Of a stretch of 64,000 bases of DNA, positions 1 through 10,685 are shown piece after piece. How positions within the stretch are numbered: the first letter of the stretch is position 1; every line of letters begins with the position of its first letter. The translations under genes and the position numbers were made by a program. This DNA is from Roseateles saccharophilus. Its GTDB lineage: Bacteria > Pseudomonadota > Gammaproteobacteria > Burkholderiales > Burkholderiaceae_C. The notes below the pieces were generated by a model, which saw only the letters and a program-made list of their open reading frames with translations, was not told the origin of the DNA and did no database searches. Location: positions 19,573-83,572 of the forward strand of contig NZ_SMBU01000026.1 of the NCBI RefSeq assembly GCF_004342485.1, written 5' to 3'.

Positions 1-1781
1 GGCTGCTCCTCGGGCGCGGCATGTGGCACGCCGGCTGCCGTCAGCGTGGCGCTGAGCTGGCGCAGCGGATCGCGCTTGCGGGCCAGCACGAAGAGGTCGC
101 CAGCCCGCAGCTCGGGGCGGGCGCGCAGCAGGCCGACGATGGCCGCGCAGACCCGCTCGCACTCGGGCGCGCGCCGGCTGATCTCGGCCTCGTGGCGAGC
201 CTCGGTCAGGCTGGGTCGCCAGCGCAGCGGGTCGGGCTCTTCGTCTTTGGGCGCAGCCGCGACTTCGCCGTCCAGTGACCACAGCCCGGCGAGTTCGTCC
301 ACCTCGGCCACCTCGGTGGTGTGCAGGCGAAAGCCCCCGTAGGCACCGGCGCGCTGGGCGCCGTCGAAAGCCGCGTTGACGGCGGCCAGCACCTCGGGCG
401 CGTTGCGCCGCGTGTGGTCGCAAGCCAGGCGCACGCCGGCCAGGCCCTCGCAGACGAAGTCCTGCGCCGCGGCGAACACGCGCGGGTCGGCGCGGCGGAA
501 GCGGTAGATGCTCTGCTTGGGGTCGCCGACGATGAAGACCGACAGCGGCGCACCGGCGCCCGCACCGGCATAGGCCGAGAGCCAGCCGTGCAGGGCCTGC
601 CACTGCAGCGGGCTGGTGTCCTGGAACTCGTCGATGAGCAGGTGGCGCACCTGGGCGTCCAGGCGCTGCTGCACCCAGCCGGAAGTCTGCGCATCGGCCA
701 GCAGGGCCAGCGCGCCGCGTTCGAGGTCGTTCATGTCGACCAGGCCGCGCTCGCGCTTCAGCACCTCGAAGGCGTCGACCAGCACCAGGGCCAGGCGGCG
801 CATCGCCGCATGCTCGTCGGCGGCATGCTGCTGCACGATGGCTGCGCGCAGATGCAGCAGCTCGTCGCAGAGTTCGTCCAGGTCGGGGCTGGCGACGCCC
901 AGCTTGCGCGGCTCGCCCTTCAACGTGAACAGCGCGGCAAAGGCGGCGTCGAAGTCCTCGGCCTGCTCCAGCAGCACGGCTGCGTCCTGGGCCTTCTTGC
1001 CCTTGGCCTGGCCCAGCTGGCGGGCCAGGGCCTTCAAGGGCTCGCGCAGATGCTCGAAGAACTGCTCCGGCGTCGTGCCCAGCAGCTCGACGGCACCCGG
1101 CAGGCTGGCCTCCAGCACGCCGGCGGCCTCGGCCAGGCGCAACTCGACGCGCTTGGCGAAGGCCCCCAGCAGCCACTCGCGCAGGTTGAAGCGGCCGCGC
1201 GACTGCGTCAGCGCCTGGAAGTCCGCGCGCAGGGCCTCGCTCGTCAGCACGGCCACGTGGAAGCGCCGCCACAGCGTGGGCATCAGCTCCTCCTCGTCCT
1301 CGACGAGCTGCAACTCGGGCGCGATGCCCTGCTGCTGCAGGAAGGCCAGCGGCGCCGCGCGCAGCAACTGCGAGAACCAGCCGTGGAAGGTGCGCACCTC
1401 GACGGCCCGGCCACCCCGCAGCAGCTCGGCCTGCAGCGTGGCCAGCCGCGGCCTCAGGGCGGCGGCCTCGTCGGCCGCGATGCCGCGCTGGCGCAGCGCC
1501 GCGAGCTGCTCGGCCTCGGGAGCCCGCGCGAATTCGGCCAGCCATTCGGCCAGGCGCTGGCGCATCTCGCCCGCCGCCTTGCGCGTGAAGGTGATGGCGA
1601 CGATCTGCTGCGGCTCGGCGCCGGCCAGCAGCGCGCGCAGGATGCGCGAGACCAGCATCCAGGTCTTGCCGGCACCGGCGCAGGCCTCGACGACGATGCT
1701 GCGCGCGGGGTCGCAGGCCAGCGCGTAGAAGCGCTCGCGCGGGATGCGGTAGCCGTCGGCCCAGTAGGCGAGTTCGGTCAC
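1..1781 (-). CDS. AddA/RecB-like UvrD-family DNA helicase (cut by window edge)
   Basis: Superfamily 1 helicase, seen as the first 593 codons only because it runs off the left edge. Near the N-terminus it carries a Walker A motif (ASAGAGKT) followed by AITFTRKAAGEM (motif Ia). Further in come the motif II region LIDEFQDTSPLQW and motif III GDPKQSIYRFRRAD, which is the UvrD/RecB/AddA pattern. The GTG start overlaps the stop of the upstream nuclease gene by 4 bp (GTGA), so the two are translationally coupled. In this family AddA unwinds DNA at double-strand ends and, with AddB, resects them for RecA. A C-terminal nuclease domain, if present, lies outside the window, so AddA versus another RecB-like helicase cannot be settled. 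Confidence 0.88.
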   Translation of the reverse strand, partial: MTELAYWADGYRIPRERFYALACDPARSIVVEACAGAGKTWMLVSRILRALLAGAEPQQIVAITFTRKAAGEMRQRLAEWLAEFARAPEAEQLAALRQRGIAADEAAALRPRLATLQAELLRGGRAVEVRTFHGWFSQLLRAAPLAFLQQQGIAPELQLVEDEEELMPTLWRRFHVAVLTSEALRADFQALTQSRGRFNLREWLLGAFAKRVELRLAEAAGVLEASLPGAVELLGTTPEQFFEHLREPLKALARQLGQAKGKKAQDAAVLLEQAEDFDAAFAALFTLKGEPRKLGVASPDLDELCDELLHLRAAIVQQHAADEHAAMRRLALVLVDAFEVLKRERGLVDMNDLERGALALLADAQTSGWVQQRLDAQVRHLLIDEFQDTSPLQWQALHGWLSAYAGAGAGAPLSVFIVGDPKQSIYRFRRADPRVFAAAQDFVCEGLAGVRLACDHTRRNAPEVLAAVNAAFDGAQRAGAYGGFRLHTTEVAEVDELAGLWSLDGEVAAAPKDEEPDPLRWRPSLTEARHEAEISRRAPECERVCAAIVGLLRARPELRAGDLFVLARKRDPLRQLSATLTAAGVPHAAPEEQ

Positions 1782-4345
1782 AGCGGGCTCCAATCATCTC
1801 GACGGCAAAGCCCGCGGGCCTCGCAGAAATCGCAGACCTTGCCTTCGCCCAGCGCGGGCAGCGGGGTTCCGTCGCGTATCGCCATCAGGTCGGCCTGCAG
1901 GCCGTCGCGCAGCGCCAGCGCCGTGTCACTGACGTCCTCGTGCGACAGCAGCTCCACGCCCTTGCCGTCGTCCAGCACGAGGTAGGCCGCGCGCAGCCCG
2001 GGCACGGCGTCGCTCAGCAGCGCATAGGTGGCGAGCTGGGTGTCTTCGAGCCTGGCCGCCACCTTGGCCTTCAGGCCCTTGGCGTCGCCGGTCTTGTAGT
2101 CCAGCAGCCAGGTGCCGGTGGGCGAGTCGTCGATGCGGTCGATGCGGCCCTTGACCATCAGCGGGTCCAGCGGCGCCTGGAAGGGCCGGGCTTCGCGGTC
2201 CAGCTCGCCGGCCGCATAGCGCTGGCCCGTGGCCTCGATCTCGGCCAGCCAGGCCAGATAGAGTGGGCACAGCCGCTCGAAGGCGGCCGAGAAGGGCAGG
2301 AAGTCGGCAGCGTCCAGCAGCGCCAGCTCGGCCGCGGCGGCGGCGCGCAGGGCGGCGTCGTCATCGTCGCCACGGGCTTCGTGGAAGCGCTTCAGCACCG
2401 CATGCAGCCAGGTGCCGTAGTCGCGCTTGCTCAGCTCCTGCTCCAGCTCGTCGGCCTCGCGCAGGCCCAGCAGCACGCGGCTGAAGAACTGGTAGGGGCA
2501 GTTGCGCAGCGCGTCGATGGCGCTGGCGCTCAACGCGGCGGGCAGGCGCCCGGCGGCGTCCGCCGCGGGTCGGACCTGGGGCCGGGGCGAGGTGTCGACC
2601 GGCTCGCGCTCGTCGAGCCAGGCCGGCAGCGCCAGGCCGGCCCTGGCCGCCGCGCCGGCAAGGCGCTCCAGCAGCGGGCTTGGCGGCAGCGGCTCGGCAC
2701 CGGCGAAGGCACAACGCAGCAGCGTCAGCACCGGCGCGCGCAGCAGCTGCGCAAAGCCCTGCGCCTCGGCCTCGCGGCGTTCGGCCAGGCTGGGCAGGCC
2801 CAGGGCCGCTGCATCGGCGTCGGCCAGCAGCCCGGTCTGGGGGGTGACCGGCCCCAGCGTGGCGGCGTCGGCGCCGGGCAGCACGATGGCGCCGAAGGGC
2901 CGCAGCATCGCGCGGGCCAGCGGCGTGATGACGACCTCGGCGGCACCGACCTCCTGTGCCGGCTCGAACTGGGCGGACTCCAGCGTGTCGTCCACCCAGA
3001 CCAGGAATTCATCGGGCCGCAGCCGCGTCTGCGCCAGCGCCGCCTCGTGGGCGCTGCCGGCCCAGGGGTTGCGCGAGATCCACAGCGTCTCCAGCAGCGC
3101 CTCGCCGCCCTCGACCTCGGCCAGCGGCGCGAGGCCGTTCAAGGCCTGGCCCAGCGCGACCAGCCAGCCGCCCAGCGAACGCGCGCCACCGGCCAGGGGC
3201 TCCAGCTGGCGGCGCGCGCGCTGCCAGAGCGCGCCCTGCGCCGGCGGCAGCATGGCGGCATCGAGCTGGGCGGCCTGGCGCCAGCCGAAGCGGCGGCAGC
3301 GCGCCTCCAGCGCCTCGACGTCCCAGCCCGCTGCCAGCGCCGATTTCATCCAGGCCAGCCAGTCGTCCAGCGCGCCACCGGCCAACGCCGCGCGCAGCAG
3401 AGCCATGACGGCGGCGGCGGCCGGCGTCGTCGCCAGTGTCCAGCCGGTTTCGTCATGCACCGGCAGGCCCTGGCGCGCCAGCAGGGCGCGCACGCGGCGG
3501 ATGACGACGCGGTCCTGGGCCAGCAGGGCCACCGGCCGGCGGCCGGCGTTCAGGTGCTGGATGACGGCCGTGGCGGCCTGCGCGGCCAGGGCCTCGAAAT
3601 CCGGCGCGACAGCCTCCTCCACCCGCGCCGAGGGCGTGAAGCCGGCCCAGGCCTCATCGAGGTCCAGGTCGGCATCCAGGCACAGGGCCGGCACGCCGCC
3701 GGCGAGCAGGCCTTCAGCCAGCGGGTCGGGCCCGCCGGCGCGCAGCCAGATCCAGGCGCTGGGGCGCAGCGCGAACAGCGTGTCGGTGGCCGGACGGCGC
3801 TCGTCCGCCGCCACCCAGGCCAGCGCGACCTGGGCCAGCGCGCGTTCCAGCAGGCCGGGGCCGGCGTCCAGCGTGGTCAGGCGCTGGCGGGCGGCATCGA
3901 GGAAGGCCGGGCGGGCCTCGGGTGGTACCTGGGCCGCGGCGCGTGCCAAGGCCTGGGCGGTGTCGACCAGGCGGGCCAGCGCCACGCGGTAGTCGCGCGG
4001 GCTGCTGCGCCGCAGCGGCTGGATCCAGCTTTGGCCGGCCAGCAGGCGGTCGGCCGTGAAGGCGTCGATGGCGGCGTCGCCGGAGAGCTGGTCCGGCGCG
4101 GCCAGCGCGCTCGGCCCCAGGGCCGAGGCCAGGCTGTGGCTGGTGCTGATGCGCGGCATCCAGCCGCCGCGGGCCAGGAAGGCACGGCGCGCCGGCACGA
4201 GCTGCTGGGCAAAAGGCAACAGCAGCACGGCGTCGCGCAGCGGCGCGCCCTGCCCGGCCAGCCAGTCGGCGCTGACGGCCGCGACGCGGCGCCAGAAGGC
4301 ATCGATGTCTTCTCCGGCCACCAGGCCGAGCTTCAAGGCTTGCAA
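1778..4345 (-). CDS. AddB-like PD-(D/E)XK nuclease/inactivated helicase subunit
   Basis: 855-residue partner of the helicase gene downstream. The C-terminal third has the PD-(D/E)XK nuclease signature: GRIDRIDD followed by LLDYKTGD. Cysteines that could hold a 4Fe-4S cluster bracket it: one in the segment [13 protein letters not shown] and three near the end ([10 protein letters not shown]). This is the layout of AddB and related exonuclease-V subunits. The N-terminal part lacks a convincing Walker A, as expected for an inactivated helicase fold. The start is TTG, chosen because a strong GGGAGG ribosome-binding site lies 6 bases upstream. The product presumably acts with the downstream helicase in double-strand break processing. 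Divergent trxA begins about 145 bp away. Confidence 0.85.
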   Translation of the reverse strand: MQALKLGLVAGEDIDAFWRRVAAVSADWLAGQGAPLRDAVLLLPFAQQLVPARRAFLARGGWMPRISTSHSLASALGPSALAAPDQLSGDAAIDAFTADRLLAGQSWIQPLRRSSPRDYRVALARLVDTAQALARAAAQVPPEARPAFLDAARQRLTTLDAGPGLLERALAQVALAWVAADERRPATDTLFALRPSAWIWLRAGGPDPLAEGLLAGGVPALCLDADLDLDEAWAGFTPSARVEEAVAPDFEALAAQAATAVIQHLNAGRRPVALLAQDRVVIRRVRALLARQGLPVHDETGWTLATTPAAAAVMALLRAALAGGALDDWLAWMKSALAAGWDVEALEARCRRFGWRQAAQLDAAMLPPAQGALWQRARRQLEPLAGGARSLGGWLVALGQALNGLAPLAEVEGGEALLETLWISRNPWAGSAHEAALAQTRLRPDEFLVWVDDTLESAQFEPAQEVGAAEVVITPLARAMLRPFGAIVLPGADAATLGPVTPQTGLLADADAAALGLPSLAERREAEAQGFAQLLRAPVLTLLRCAFAGAEPLPPSPLLERLAGAAARAGLALPAWLDEREPVDTSPRPQVRPAADAAGRLPAALSASAIDALRNCPYQFFSRVLLGLREADELEQELSKRDYGTWLHAVLKRFHEARGDDDDAALRAAAAAELALLDAADFLPFSAAFERLCPLYLAWLAEIEATGQRYAAGELDREARPFQAPLDPLMVKGRIDRIDDSPTGTWLLDYKTGDAKGLKAKVAARLEDTQLATYALLSDAVPGLRAAYLVLDDGKGVELLSHEDVSDTALALRDGLQADLMAIRDGTPLPALGEGKVCDFCEARGLCRRDDWSPL

Positions 4346-4490
4346 GAAAGGCCTCCCGCCCTCATGTCTGCCACTGCTTGGGTCACCCCGGCGACCGTCC
4401 GGGCAAAAGTGGCTATGTCACAATGATTTTGCCTATTCGGACGGCGCCGTCGCGGCGACCGCCAACCCTTTGAGGCCAAGGAACCCTCCC

Positions 4491-4820
4491 ATGAGCAGCG
4501 AATTGATCAAGCATGTTTCCGACGCGTCCTTCGACGCCGACGTGATCCAGTCCGGCAAGCCGGTGCTGGTGGACTACTGGGCCGAGTGGTGCGGCCCCTG
4601 CAAGATGATCGCGCCCATCCTGGACGAGGTCGCCACCGGCTACGGTGACAAGCTGCAGGTCGCCAAGATGAACGTCGACGAGAACCGCGAGGTTCCCGCC
4701 AAGTTCGGCATCCGCGGCATCCCGACGCTGATGCTGTTCAAGGACGGGCAGCTCGCCGCCACCAAGGTCGGCGCCCTGTCCAAGGCCCAGTTGACCGCCT
4801 TCATCGACGCGAACCTATAA
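4491..4820 (+). CDS. trxA: Thioredoxin 1
   Basis: 109-residue thioredoxin, the usual length. The redox motif WCGPC spans residues 33-37, with the cysteines at 34 and 37. The conserved cis-proline lies in [11 protein letters not shown]. It is a cytosolic thiol-disulfide reductant for ribonucleotide reductase, methionine sulfoxide reductase and others, recycled by thioredoxin reductase. The frame is open much further upstream, but homology begins at the ATG at 4491, so the longer reading is rejected. It lies just upstream of rho on the same strand, a trxA-rho order also found in other proteobacteria. Confidence 0.97.
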   Translation: MSSELIKHVSDASFDADVIQSGKPVLVDYWAEWCGPCKMIAPILDEVATGYGDKLQVAKMNVDENREVPAKFGIRGIPTLMLFKDGQLAATKVGALSKAQLTAFIDANL

Positions 4821-5075
4821 TCGCGTCTGACTGCTGCGGCGCTTCTGGCGCTTCCCGGCGCCCCGCTGCAGCAGCCATAGCCAACACGCCCCGGGCGTCC
4901 TGGTCACGAACCAGACCCCAGCCAGCGTGGACTCGGCGCCCCCTCCCACCACAAAAGCTGTCGAATCCGCGTCGCTCGCCGTTTGAGCGACTGCTCATTC
5001 GGTCCTGTTCCGGGGCGGCCGTGGAATCGCCGTTGCGCCTTGGCTGGCGCCGCGGCCCCTGACGGGTGTTCACCC
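4821..5075 (+). promoter_or_regulatory. Long trxA-rho intergenic / rho leader
   Basis: 255 bp without a convincing gene. Near its start, 4831-4841 and 4864-4874 can pair over 11 positions with one G-U, but no T-run follows, so it is not a standard terminator. The middle is rich in C with few G (for example around 4885-4975), the composition Rho loads on. In E. coli the rho leader is the site of autogenous Rho-dependent attenuation; a similar role here is inference. Confidence 0.4.
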
Positions 5076-6341
<1,266 letters not shown>

Positions 6342-6369
6342 CGTCCACGCATCGACCCCGGAAACTCGC

Positions 6370-6375
6370 TACAAT
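6370..6375 (+). promoter_or_regulatory. Candidate -10 element for rpmE
   Basis: TACAAT lies 29 bp after the rho stop and about 80 bp before the rpmE start, matching TATAAT at 5 of 6 positions. No good -35 is seen at the usual spacing, so this is only a candidate. Confidence 0.35.
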
Positions 6376-6456
6376 CGCGGGTTTTCCGCCCAGACACCCT
6401 GGAAAGTGCGTTGCCAATACCGGCGACGTGGCTCCCAACCTAGCCGAGAGGTTCCC

Positions 6457-6708
6457 ATGAAAGAAGGCATTCACCCCAACTACCGCGACGTCGTCTTCGT
6501 CGACTTGTCCAACGGTTTCCAGTTCGTGACGCGCTCCACCGTCCAGACCAAGGAAACCATCGAGCTCGACGGCAAGACCATGCCGCTGGTGAAGCTGGAA
6601 ACCACCAGCGAATCGCACCCCTTCTACACGGGCACGCAGAAGAGCGTGGACAACCTGGGCGGCCGCGTCGAGAAGTTCCGCAACAAGTTCGCTCACCTCA
6701 AGAAGTAA
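6457..6708 (+). CDS. rpmE2: 50S ribosomal protein L31, type B
   Basis: 83-residue L31 beginning [14 protein letters not shown], with the family core HPFYTG and RVEKFRNKF. It contains no cysteine, so it belongs to the zinc-free type B (YkgM-like) class rather than the CXXC zinc-binding form. It is a late-assembling large-subunit protein at the subunit interface. In bacteria with both types the zinc-free form replaces the zinc form during zinc limitation; whether a zinc form exists elsewhere in this genome cannot be seen. The start is supported by GAGAGG upstream, and a strong terminator follows. Confidence 0.95.
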   Translation: MKEGIHPNYRDVVFVDLSNGFQFVTRSTVQTKETIELDGKTMPLVKLETTSESHPFYTGTQKSVDNLGGRVEKFRNKFAHLKK

Positions 6709-6742
6709 TTCGTCGAGGCGGTCCCGTACCGCTTCCGAAAGC

Positions 6743-6768
6743 AAGGGCAGCCTCCAGGCTGCCCTTTG
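6743..6768 (+). terminator. Rho-independent terminator after rpmE
   Basis: Perfect 10-bp stem (6743-6752 with 6757-6766), four-base loop TCCA, then a short T-rich stretch. It sits 34 bp after the rpmE stop. Confidence 0.8.
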
Positions 6769-6823
6769 TCATTTCTGCCGCCTCGGCCGCACTTCGCCGT
6801 TTCTGCGTCATTTGTGCTGCATC

Positions 6824-8494
6824 ATGCCGGCCGATCCGATCGAAGCTCAACGCGTGAACCTTCCCACCCCCGCCATCGTCGCCGAGCGCGGTGCCGTGCG
6901 CCTACCGCGCCTGGCGCTGATCCTGCTGTGCGCCGCCTATGTGCTGCCCGGGCTCTTCGGCCGCGACCCCTGGCGCAACGCCGACCTGACGGCCTTCGGC
7001 TTCATGGCCAGCATCGCCGAGGGCCGTGCCCCCTGGTGGCAACCCGCCATCGCCGGCATCCCGGCAGAAGGCGGCCCCCTGCCCTACTGGCTGGGCGCAC
7101 TGGCGATCAAGGCCCTGCCCTTTCTGAACGCGCCGGTGGCGGCGCGCCTGCCCTATGCCTTCGTGCTGGTGGGTGTGCTCGTGGCCGTCTGGTATGCGTG
7201 CTTTCACCTCGCCCGCACCGAGGCCGCTCAGCCTGTGGCCTTCGCCTTCGGTGGCGAGGCCCAAGTGGTCGATTACGCACGGGCGCTGGCCGACGGCGCG
7301 CTGCTCGCGCTGATGGCATCACTCGGCCTGCTGCAACTCGGTCACGAAACCACGCCCGAACTGCTGCAACTGCTGGCGGTGTCGGTCTACCTTTATGGGC
7401 TTGCGGCGGCACCCTTCCGGCGCCCCCAGTCGCGCATCGCGGTGCTGCTGGCCCTGCCGGCGCTGGCGGTCAGCGGCGCGCCGACCGTGGCCTGCCTGCT
7501 CGGCGCGCTGGGTGTGCTGCTCAACCACCGCTCCAGCTACGAGGCGGCCAAGGCCCAGCGCGTGTGGCTGCTGGGCGCACTGACGCTGGCCGTGCTGGCA
7601 GCCTGGGCCTTCGACGGCTGGGCCTGGCGTGTCCGGGCCGAACTGGAGCCCGGTCCGCTGCTGAGCCTGCTGGCCTGGTTCTGCTGGCCTGCCGGCCCGA
7701 TGGCGCTGTGGACGCTGTGGCGCTGGCGCCGCCAGCGGCTGCGCCGCCACATCACCGTGCCCGTCATCGCGCTGCTCGTGCCGCTGCTGGCCTGCATCAC
7801 GATGGACGGCTCGGACCGCGCACTGCTGCTGGCCCTGCCGTCACTGGCCATCCTGGCCGCATTCGCGCTGCCGACCCTGACCCGCGGCTTCTCGGCAGCT
7901 GTGGACTGGTTCTCGGTCTTCTTCTTCAGTGCCGCGGCGCTGTTCTTCTGGCTGTACTACGTGTCCATGCAGACCGGCTGGCCGGCCCGTCCGCTGGCCA
8001 ATATGCGCCGCCTGGCCGAGGGCTTCGAGCCTCGCTTCAGCCTGCTGGCGTTGGCGTTCGCCATCGTCGCCACGGTCGCCTGGCTGGCCCTGGTGCGCTG
8101 GCGCACCGCACGCCATCGGCACGCGCTCTGGAAAAGCCTGGCCTTGCCGGCCGGCGGCGTGGCCCTGGGCTGGCTGCTCGTCATGAGCCTGCTGCTGCCG
8201 CCGCTGGACTATGCACGCAGCAACGGCCCGCTCGTCGCCCGGCTCAAGCCCTACCTGCCGGCGACGGTGAACTGCCTGGCCGCGCCTGAGCAGACCCTGG
8301 CAACGCTGGCCGCACTGGAATGGCATGGCGGCTGGCGCGTGCAGGGGCGCGGCACGCTGGCCGGCACGGCCTGCAGCCACGCGGTCATCAACCCCGGGCA
8401 AGCCACGCCCCCAGGGTGGCAGGTCGTCGCCCATGTGAAGCGCCCGACCGACCGCGGCAGCAGCGCCGGCCTGGTGCTGCTGGCTCGTCAGTGA
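6824..8494 (+). CDS. ArnT/PMT-like (GT39) integral membrane glycosyltransferase family protein
   Basis: About 556 residues with many hydrophobic helices throughout. The first is LALILLCAAYVLPGLFG, followed by an acidic loop GRDPWRNADLTAFG, which resembles the first periplasmic loop of ArnT/PMT GT-C glycosyltransferases. A PLPYWLGALAIKALPF stretch (about residue 85) also fits that family. Such enzymes move a sugar from an undecaprenyl-phosphate carrier to lipid A or protein in the periplasm; the substrate here cannot be told. The ATG at 6824 was chosen over a TTG four codons earlier, but there is no clear ribosome-binding site and a GTG at 6854 is possible. It converges on phoR with a 7-bp overlap. 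Confidence 0.65.
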   Translation: MPADPIEAQRVNLPTPAIVAERGAVRLPRLALILLCAAYVLPGLFGRDPWRNADLTAFGFMASIAEGRAPWWQPAIAGIPAEGGPLPYWLGALAIKALPFLNAPVAARLPYAFVLVGVLVAVWYACFHLARTEAAQPVAFAFGGEAQVVDYARALADGALLALMASLGLLQLGHETTPELLQLLAVSVYLYGLAAAPFRRPQSRIAVLLALPALAVSGAPTVACLLGALGVLLNHRSSYEAAKAQRVWLLGALTLAVLAAWAFDGWAWRVRAELEPGPLLSLLAWFCWPAGPMALWTLWRWRRQRLRRHITVPVIALLVPLLACITMDGSDRALLLALPSLAILAAFALPTLTRGFSAAVDWFSVFFFSAAALFFWLYYVSMQTGWPARPLANMRRLAEGFEPRFSLLALAFAIVATVAWLALVRWRTARHRHALWKSLALPAGGVALGWLLVMSLLLPPLDYARSNGPLVARLKPYLPATVNCLAAPEQTLATLAALEWHGGWRVQGRGTLAGTACSHAVINPGQATPPGWQVVAHVKRPTDRGSSAGLVLLARQ

Positions 8495-9855
8495 TCTGAC
8501 AGCGCGGCGCCGCTGAAGGCGGCCTCGTCGCCCAGCACCGAATCGCTGGCCAAACGCACACGAGCGGCCGGGAAAACGAGCCGAAAGCGCGAGCCCTTGC
8601 CGACCTCGCTCTCGATCATCAATTCGCCGCCATGGCGCTGCATGACGTGCTTGACGATGGACAGCCCCAGGCCCGTGCCACCGGTCTCGCGCGAACGGCT
8701 GCCGTCCACGCGGTAGAAGCGCTCGGTCAGGCGCGGGATGTGTTCGCGCGCGATGCCACGGCCGGTGTCGATGACGGTCAGCTCGCCGCTGCCGTCCTCC
8801 AGCAGGCGCCAAGCCACCTCGATCTCACCGCCGTCGGGCGTGTAGCGCACCGCATTGGTCACGAGGTTGGCGATGGCACTCAGCAGCTCGCTCTCGACAC
8901 CGGCGAGCTCGACGCCGGTCTCCGGCTTGAGGCGCAGCGGATGGCGGCCGGCCGACAGGGCCTCGGCGTCGGCCGCGATGCGCAGCAGCAGGCCGTCCAG
9001 CGCAACCCAGCGGTCCGGCGCCGGGCGCGGGCTGCCTTCGAGCTGGGCCAGCGTCAGCAGGTCGGCGACGAGGGTCTGCATGCGTTGCGTCTGCTGGTTC
9101 ATCAGCACCAGCACGCGGTCGCGCTCCACGGCCGTCAGCGGCAGCGTGTGCAGGGTCTCGATGAAGCCGGACAGCACGGTCAGCGGCGTGCGGATCTCGT
9201 GCGAGACATTGGCGACGAAGTCGCGCCGCATCGCCTCGGAGCGCAGGCGCTCGGTGATGTCCAGCGTCAGCACCAGGCGCTGCCCCTCGCCATACTCGCG
9301 CACGATGATGGACAGCGTGCCCGGCCCGCGGCCATTGCCCAGCACGAGGGGCTCGGCAAAGCGGCCGGCCTGCAGGTAGGCGACGAAGGCCGGCGCGCGC
9401 ACGAGGTTGGTGATGCGCTGCTGCAGGTCGCGCTTGGGGTCGAGCGCGAAGTGGTCGGCCGCGACGCGGTTGCACCAGAGGATGTGCTCCTGGGCGTCCA
9501 GCATCAGCACGCCGTTGGGCGAGGCCTCGATGGCCGACAGGAACTGCTCGAGTTCGACGCGGCCGCGGGCCACCGCGCGGTCGCGGTCGCGCATCGCCCG
9601 CTCGACGCGATAGCCCAGCTCGCCCCAGAGGCCGGTGTCGCGCGGCGCGTTGTCCTGCTGGTTGCCGCGCAGCCAGCTCAGCAGACGGTGGCCACGCACG
9701 GCATCGAGCAGCAACAGCAGGCCGACGCCGGTGACGACGCCGACACCCAGGCCCAGGCCTTCGAAGCCGGTCGTCCCGCGCACCGCCGCACCCAACAGGA
9801 AACCGAACAACGCGGCCGCGAGGGCCTGCAGCAGTCGAGGCAACAACCAGGTCAT
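8488..9855 (-). CDS. phoR: Phosphate regulon sensor histidine kinase PhoR
   Basis: 455 residues. Two hydrophobic helices near the N-terminus (about 8-25 and 35-50) anchor it. A PAS domain (about 105-160) is followed by the dimerisation/phosphoacceptor helix FVANVSHEIRTPL with His219. The HATPase domain has an N-box (LVTNAVRYTPDGG) and G-boxes (DTGRGIA, GTGLGLS). The lack of a large periplasmic sensor domain is typical of PhoR, which reads phosphate status through PstSCAB-PhoU rather than by binding phosphate. It is last in the pst-pho operon, 16 bp after phoB. Confidence 0.95.
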   Translation of the reverse strand: MTWLLPRLLQALAAALFGFLLGAAVRGTTGFEGLGLGVGVVTGVGLLLLLDAVRGHRLLSWLRGNQQDNAPRDTGLWGELGYRVERAMRDRDRAVARGRVELEQFLSAIEASPNGVLMLDAQEHILWCNRVAADHFALDPKRDLQQRITNLVRAPAFVAYLQAGRFAEPLVLGNGRGPGTLSIIVREYGEGQRLVLTLDITERLRSEAMRRDFVANVSHEIRTPLTVLSGFIETLHTLPLTAVERDRVLVLMNQQTQRMQTLVADLLTLAQLEGSPRPAPDRWVALDGLLLRIAADAEALSAGRHPLRLKPETGVELAGVESELLSAIANLVTNAVRYTPDGGEIEVAWRLLEDGSGELTVIDTGRGIAREHIPRLTERFYRVDGSRSRETGGTGLGLSIVKHVMQRHGGELMIESEVGKGSRFRLVFPAARVRLASDSVLGDEAAFSGAALSDH

Positions 9856-9871
9856 GAACTGCGGACGGGAC

Positions 9872-10573
9872 TCAGGCGGAGAGTGCGCTGGCTTGCTGGG
9901 TCAGCCGGTAGCCGGCGCCACGGACGGTCTCGATCATGCGCGCGCACTGCACCCGCTCCAGCGCCTCGCGCAGGCGCTTGACGTGGACGTCGATGGTGCG
10001 CTCCTCGATGAAGACATGGTCGCCCCAGACGCGATCCAGCAGCTGCGAGCGGCTGTGCACGCGCTCGGGATGGGTCATCAGGAAATGCAGCAGGCGGAAC
10101 TCGGTGGGCCCGAGCTTGACCTCCACACCCTCGCGGCTGACGCGGCGCGTGCCCGGGTCCAGCAGCAGCGGGCCGACCTCGACCGCGCTGTCCAGCGCCT
10201 CGGGCGCCTTGCGGCGCAGCACGGCGCGGATGCGCGCCAGCAGTTCGTTGGTCGAGAAGGGCTTGGTGACGTAGTCGTCAGCCCCCGCATCCAGGCCGGC
10301 AATCTTGTCGCCCTCCTCGGCGCGCGCCGTCAGCATGATGACGGGCAGCTCCTTGGTGCGCGCCGCACCGCGCCACTGGCGGGCCAGGGCCACGCCGCTC
10401 TGGCCGGGCAGCATCCAGTCCAGCACGACCAGGTCGGGCAGCACGCGGTCCACTTCGTACTGGGCCGCGGTGGCGCTGCCGGCGAGGGTGACCTCGAAAC
10501 CGGCGTGGCGCAGATTGATGGAGATCAGTTCGGCGATCGCCGATTCGTCTTCCACCACCAGGATTCGACTCAT
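9872..10573 (-). CDS. phoB: Phosphate regulon response regulator PhoB
   Basis: 233 residues, OmpR/PhoB family. The receiver has the acidic pair E8/D9, phosphoacceptor Asp52 in VVLDWMLPG, and Lys104 in YVTKPFS. The C-terminal winged helix (about 130-230) ends with the recognition region ERTIDVHVKRLREAL and the wing VRGAGYRL. Phosphorylated by PhoR, it binds Pho boxes and activates phosphate-starvation genes. The frame is open further upstream, but the conserved start MSRILVVEDE is at 10573. A hairpin repeat separates it from phoU. Confidence 0.97.
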   Translation of the reverse strand: MSRILVVEDESAIAELISINLRHAGFEVTLAGSATAAQYEVDRVLPDLVVLDWMLPGQSGVALARQWRGAARTKELPVIMLTARAEEGDKIAGLDAGADDYVTKPFSTNELLARIRAVLRRKAPEALDSAVEVGPLLLDPGTRRVSREGVEVKLGPTEFRLLHFLMTHPERVHSRSQLLDRVWGDHVFIEERTIDVHVKRLREALERVQCARMIETVRGAGYRLTQQASALSA

Positions 10574-10590
10574 AAAAGCTCTCTTTCGAA

Positions 10591-10685
10591 AGTAGTGCCG
10601 TACCGAATGACTGTCGTGGAGCCGGCTTTGCCGGGCCACTGACAGTGCCCCCTTGAGGGGGCCGGCGAAGCCGGTAGGGGGTGGG
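10591..10685 (-). repeat. Dispersed stop-abutting hairpin repeat, copy 1 (phoU-phoB)
   Basis: On the coding strand it begins CACCCCCTACCGG directly after the phoU stop, with no gap. It holds three hairpins: CCGGCTTCGCCGG, CCCCCTCAAGGGGG and CCGGCAAAGCCGG. Two more copies in the same orientation relative to the preceding gene lie at 21335-21428 and 53791-53878. Confidence 0.85.

Noticed and set aside
1940..4426. Plus-strand open frame of about 828 codons opposite addB
   Set aside because: Antisense artefact of the AddB-like gene; composition is Gln/Arg/Gly-rich with no recognised domain.
4983..5075. N-terminal extension of Rho
   Set aside because: Frame is open but homology to Rho begins at 5076.
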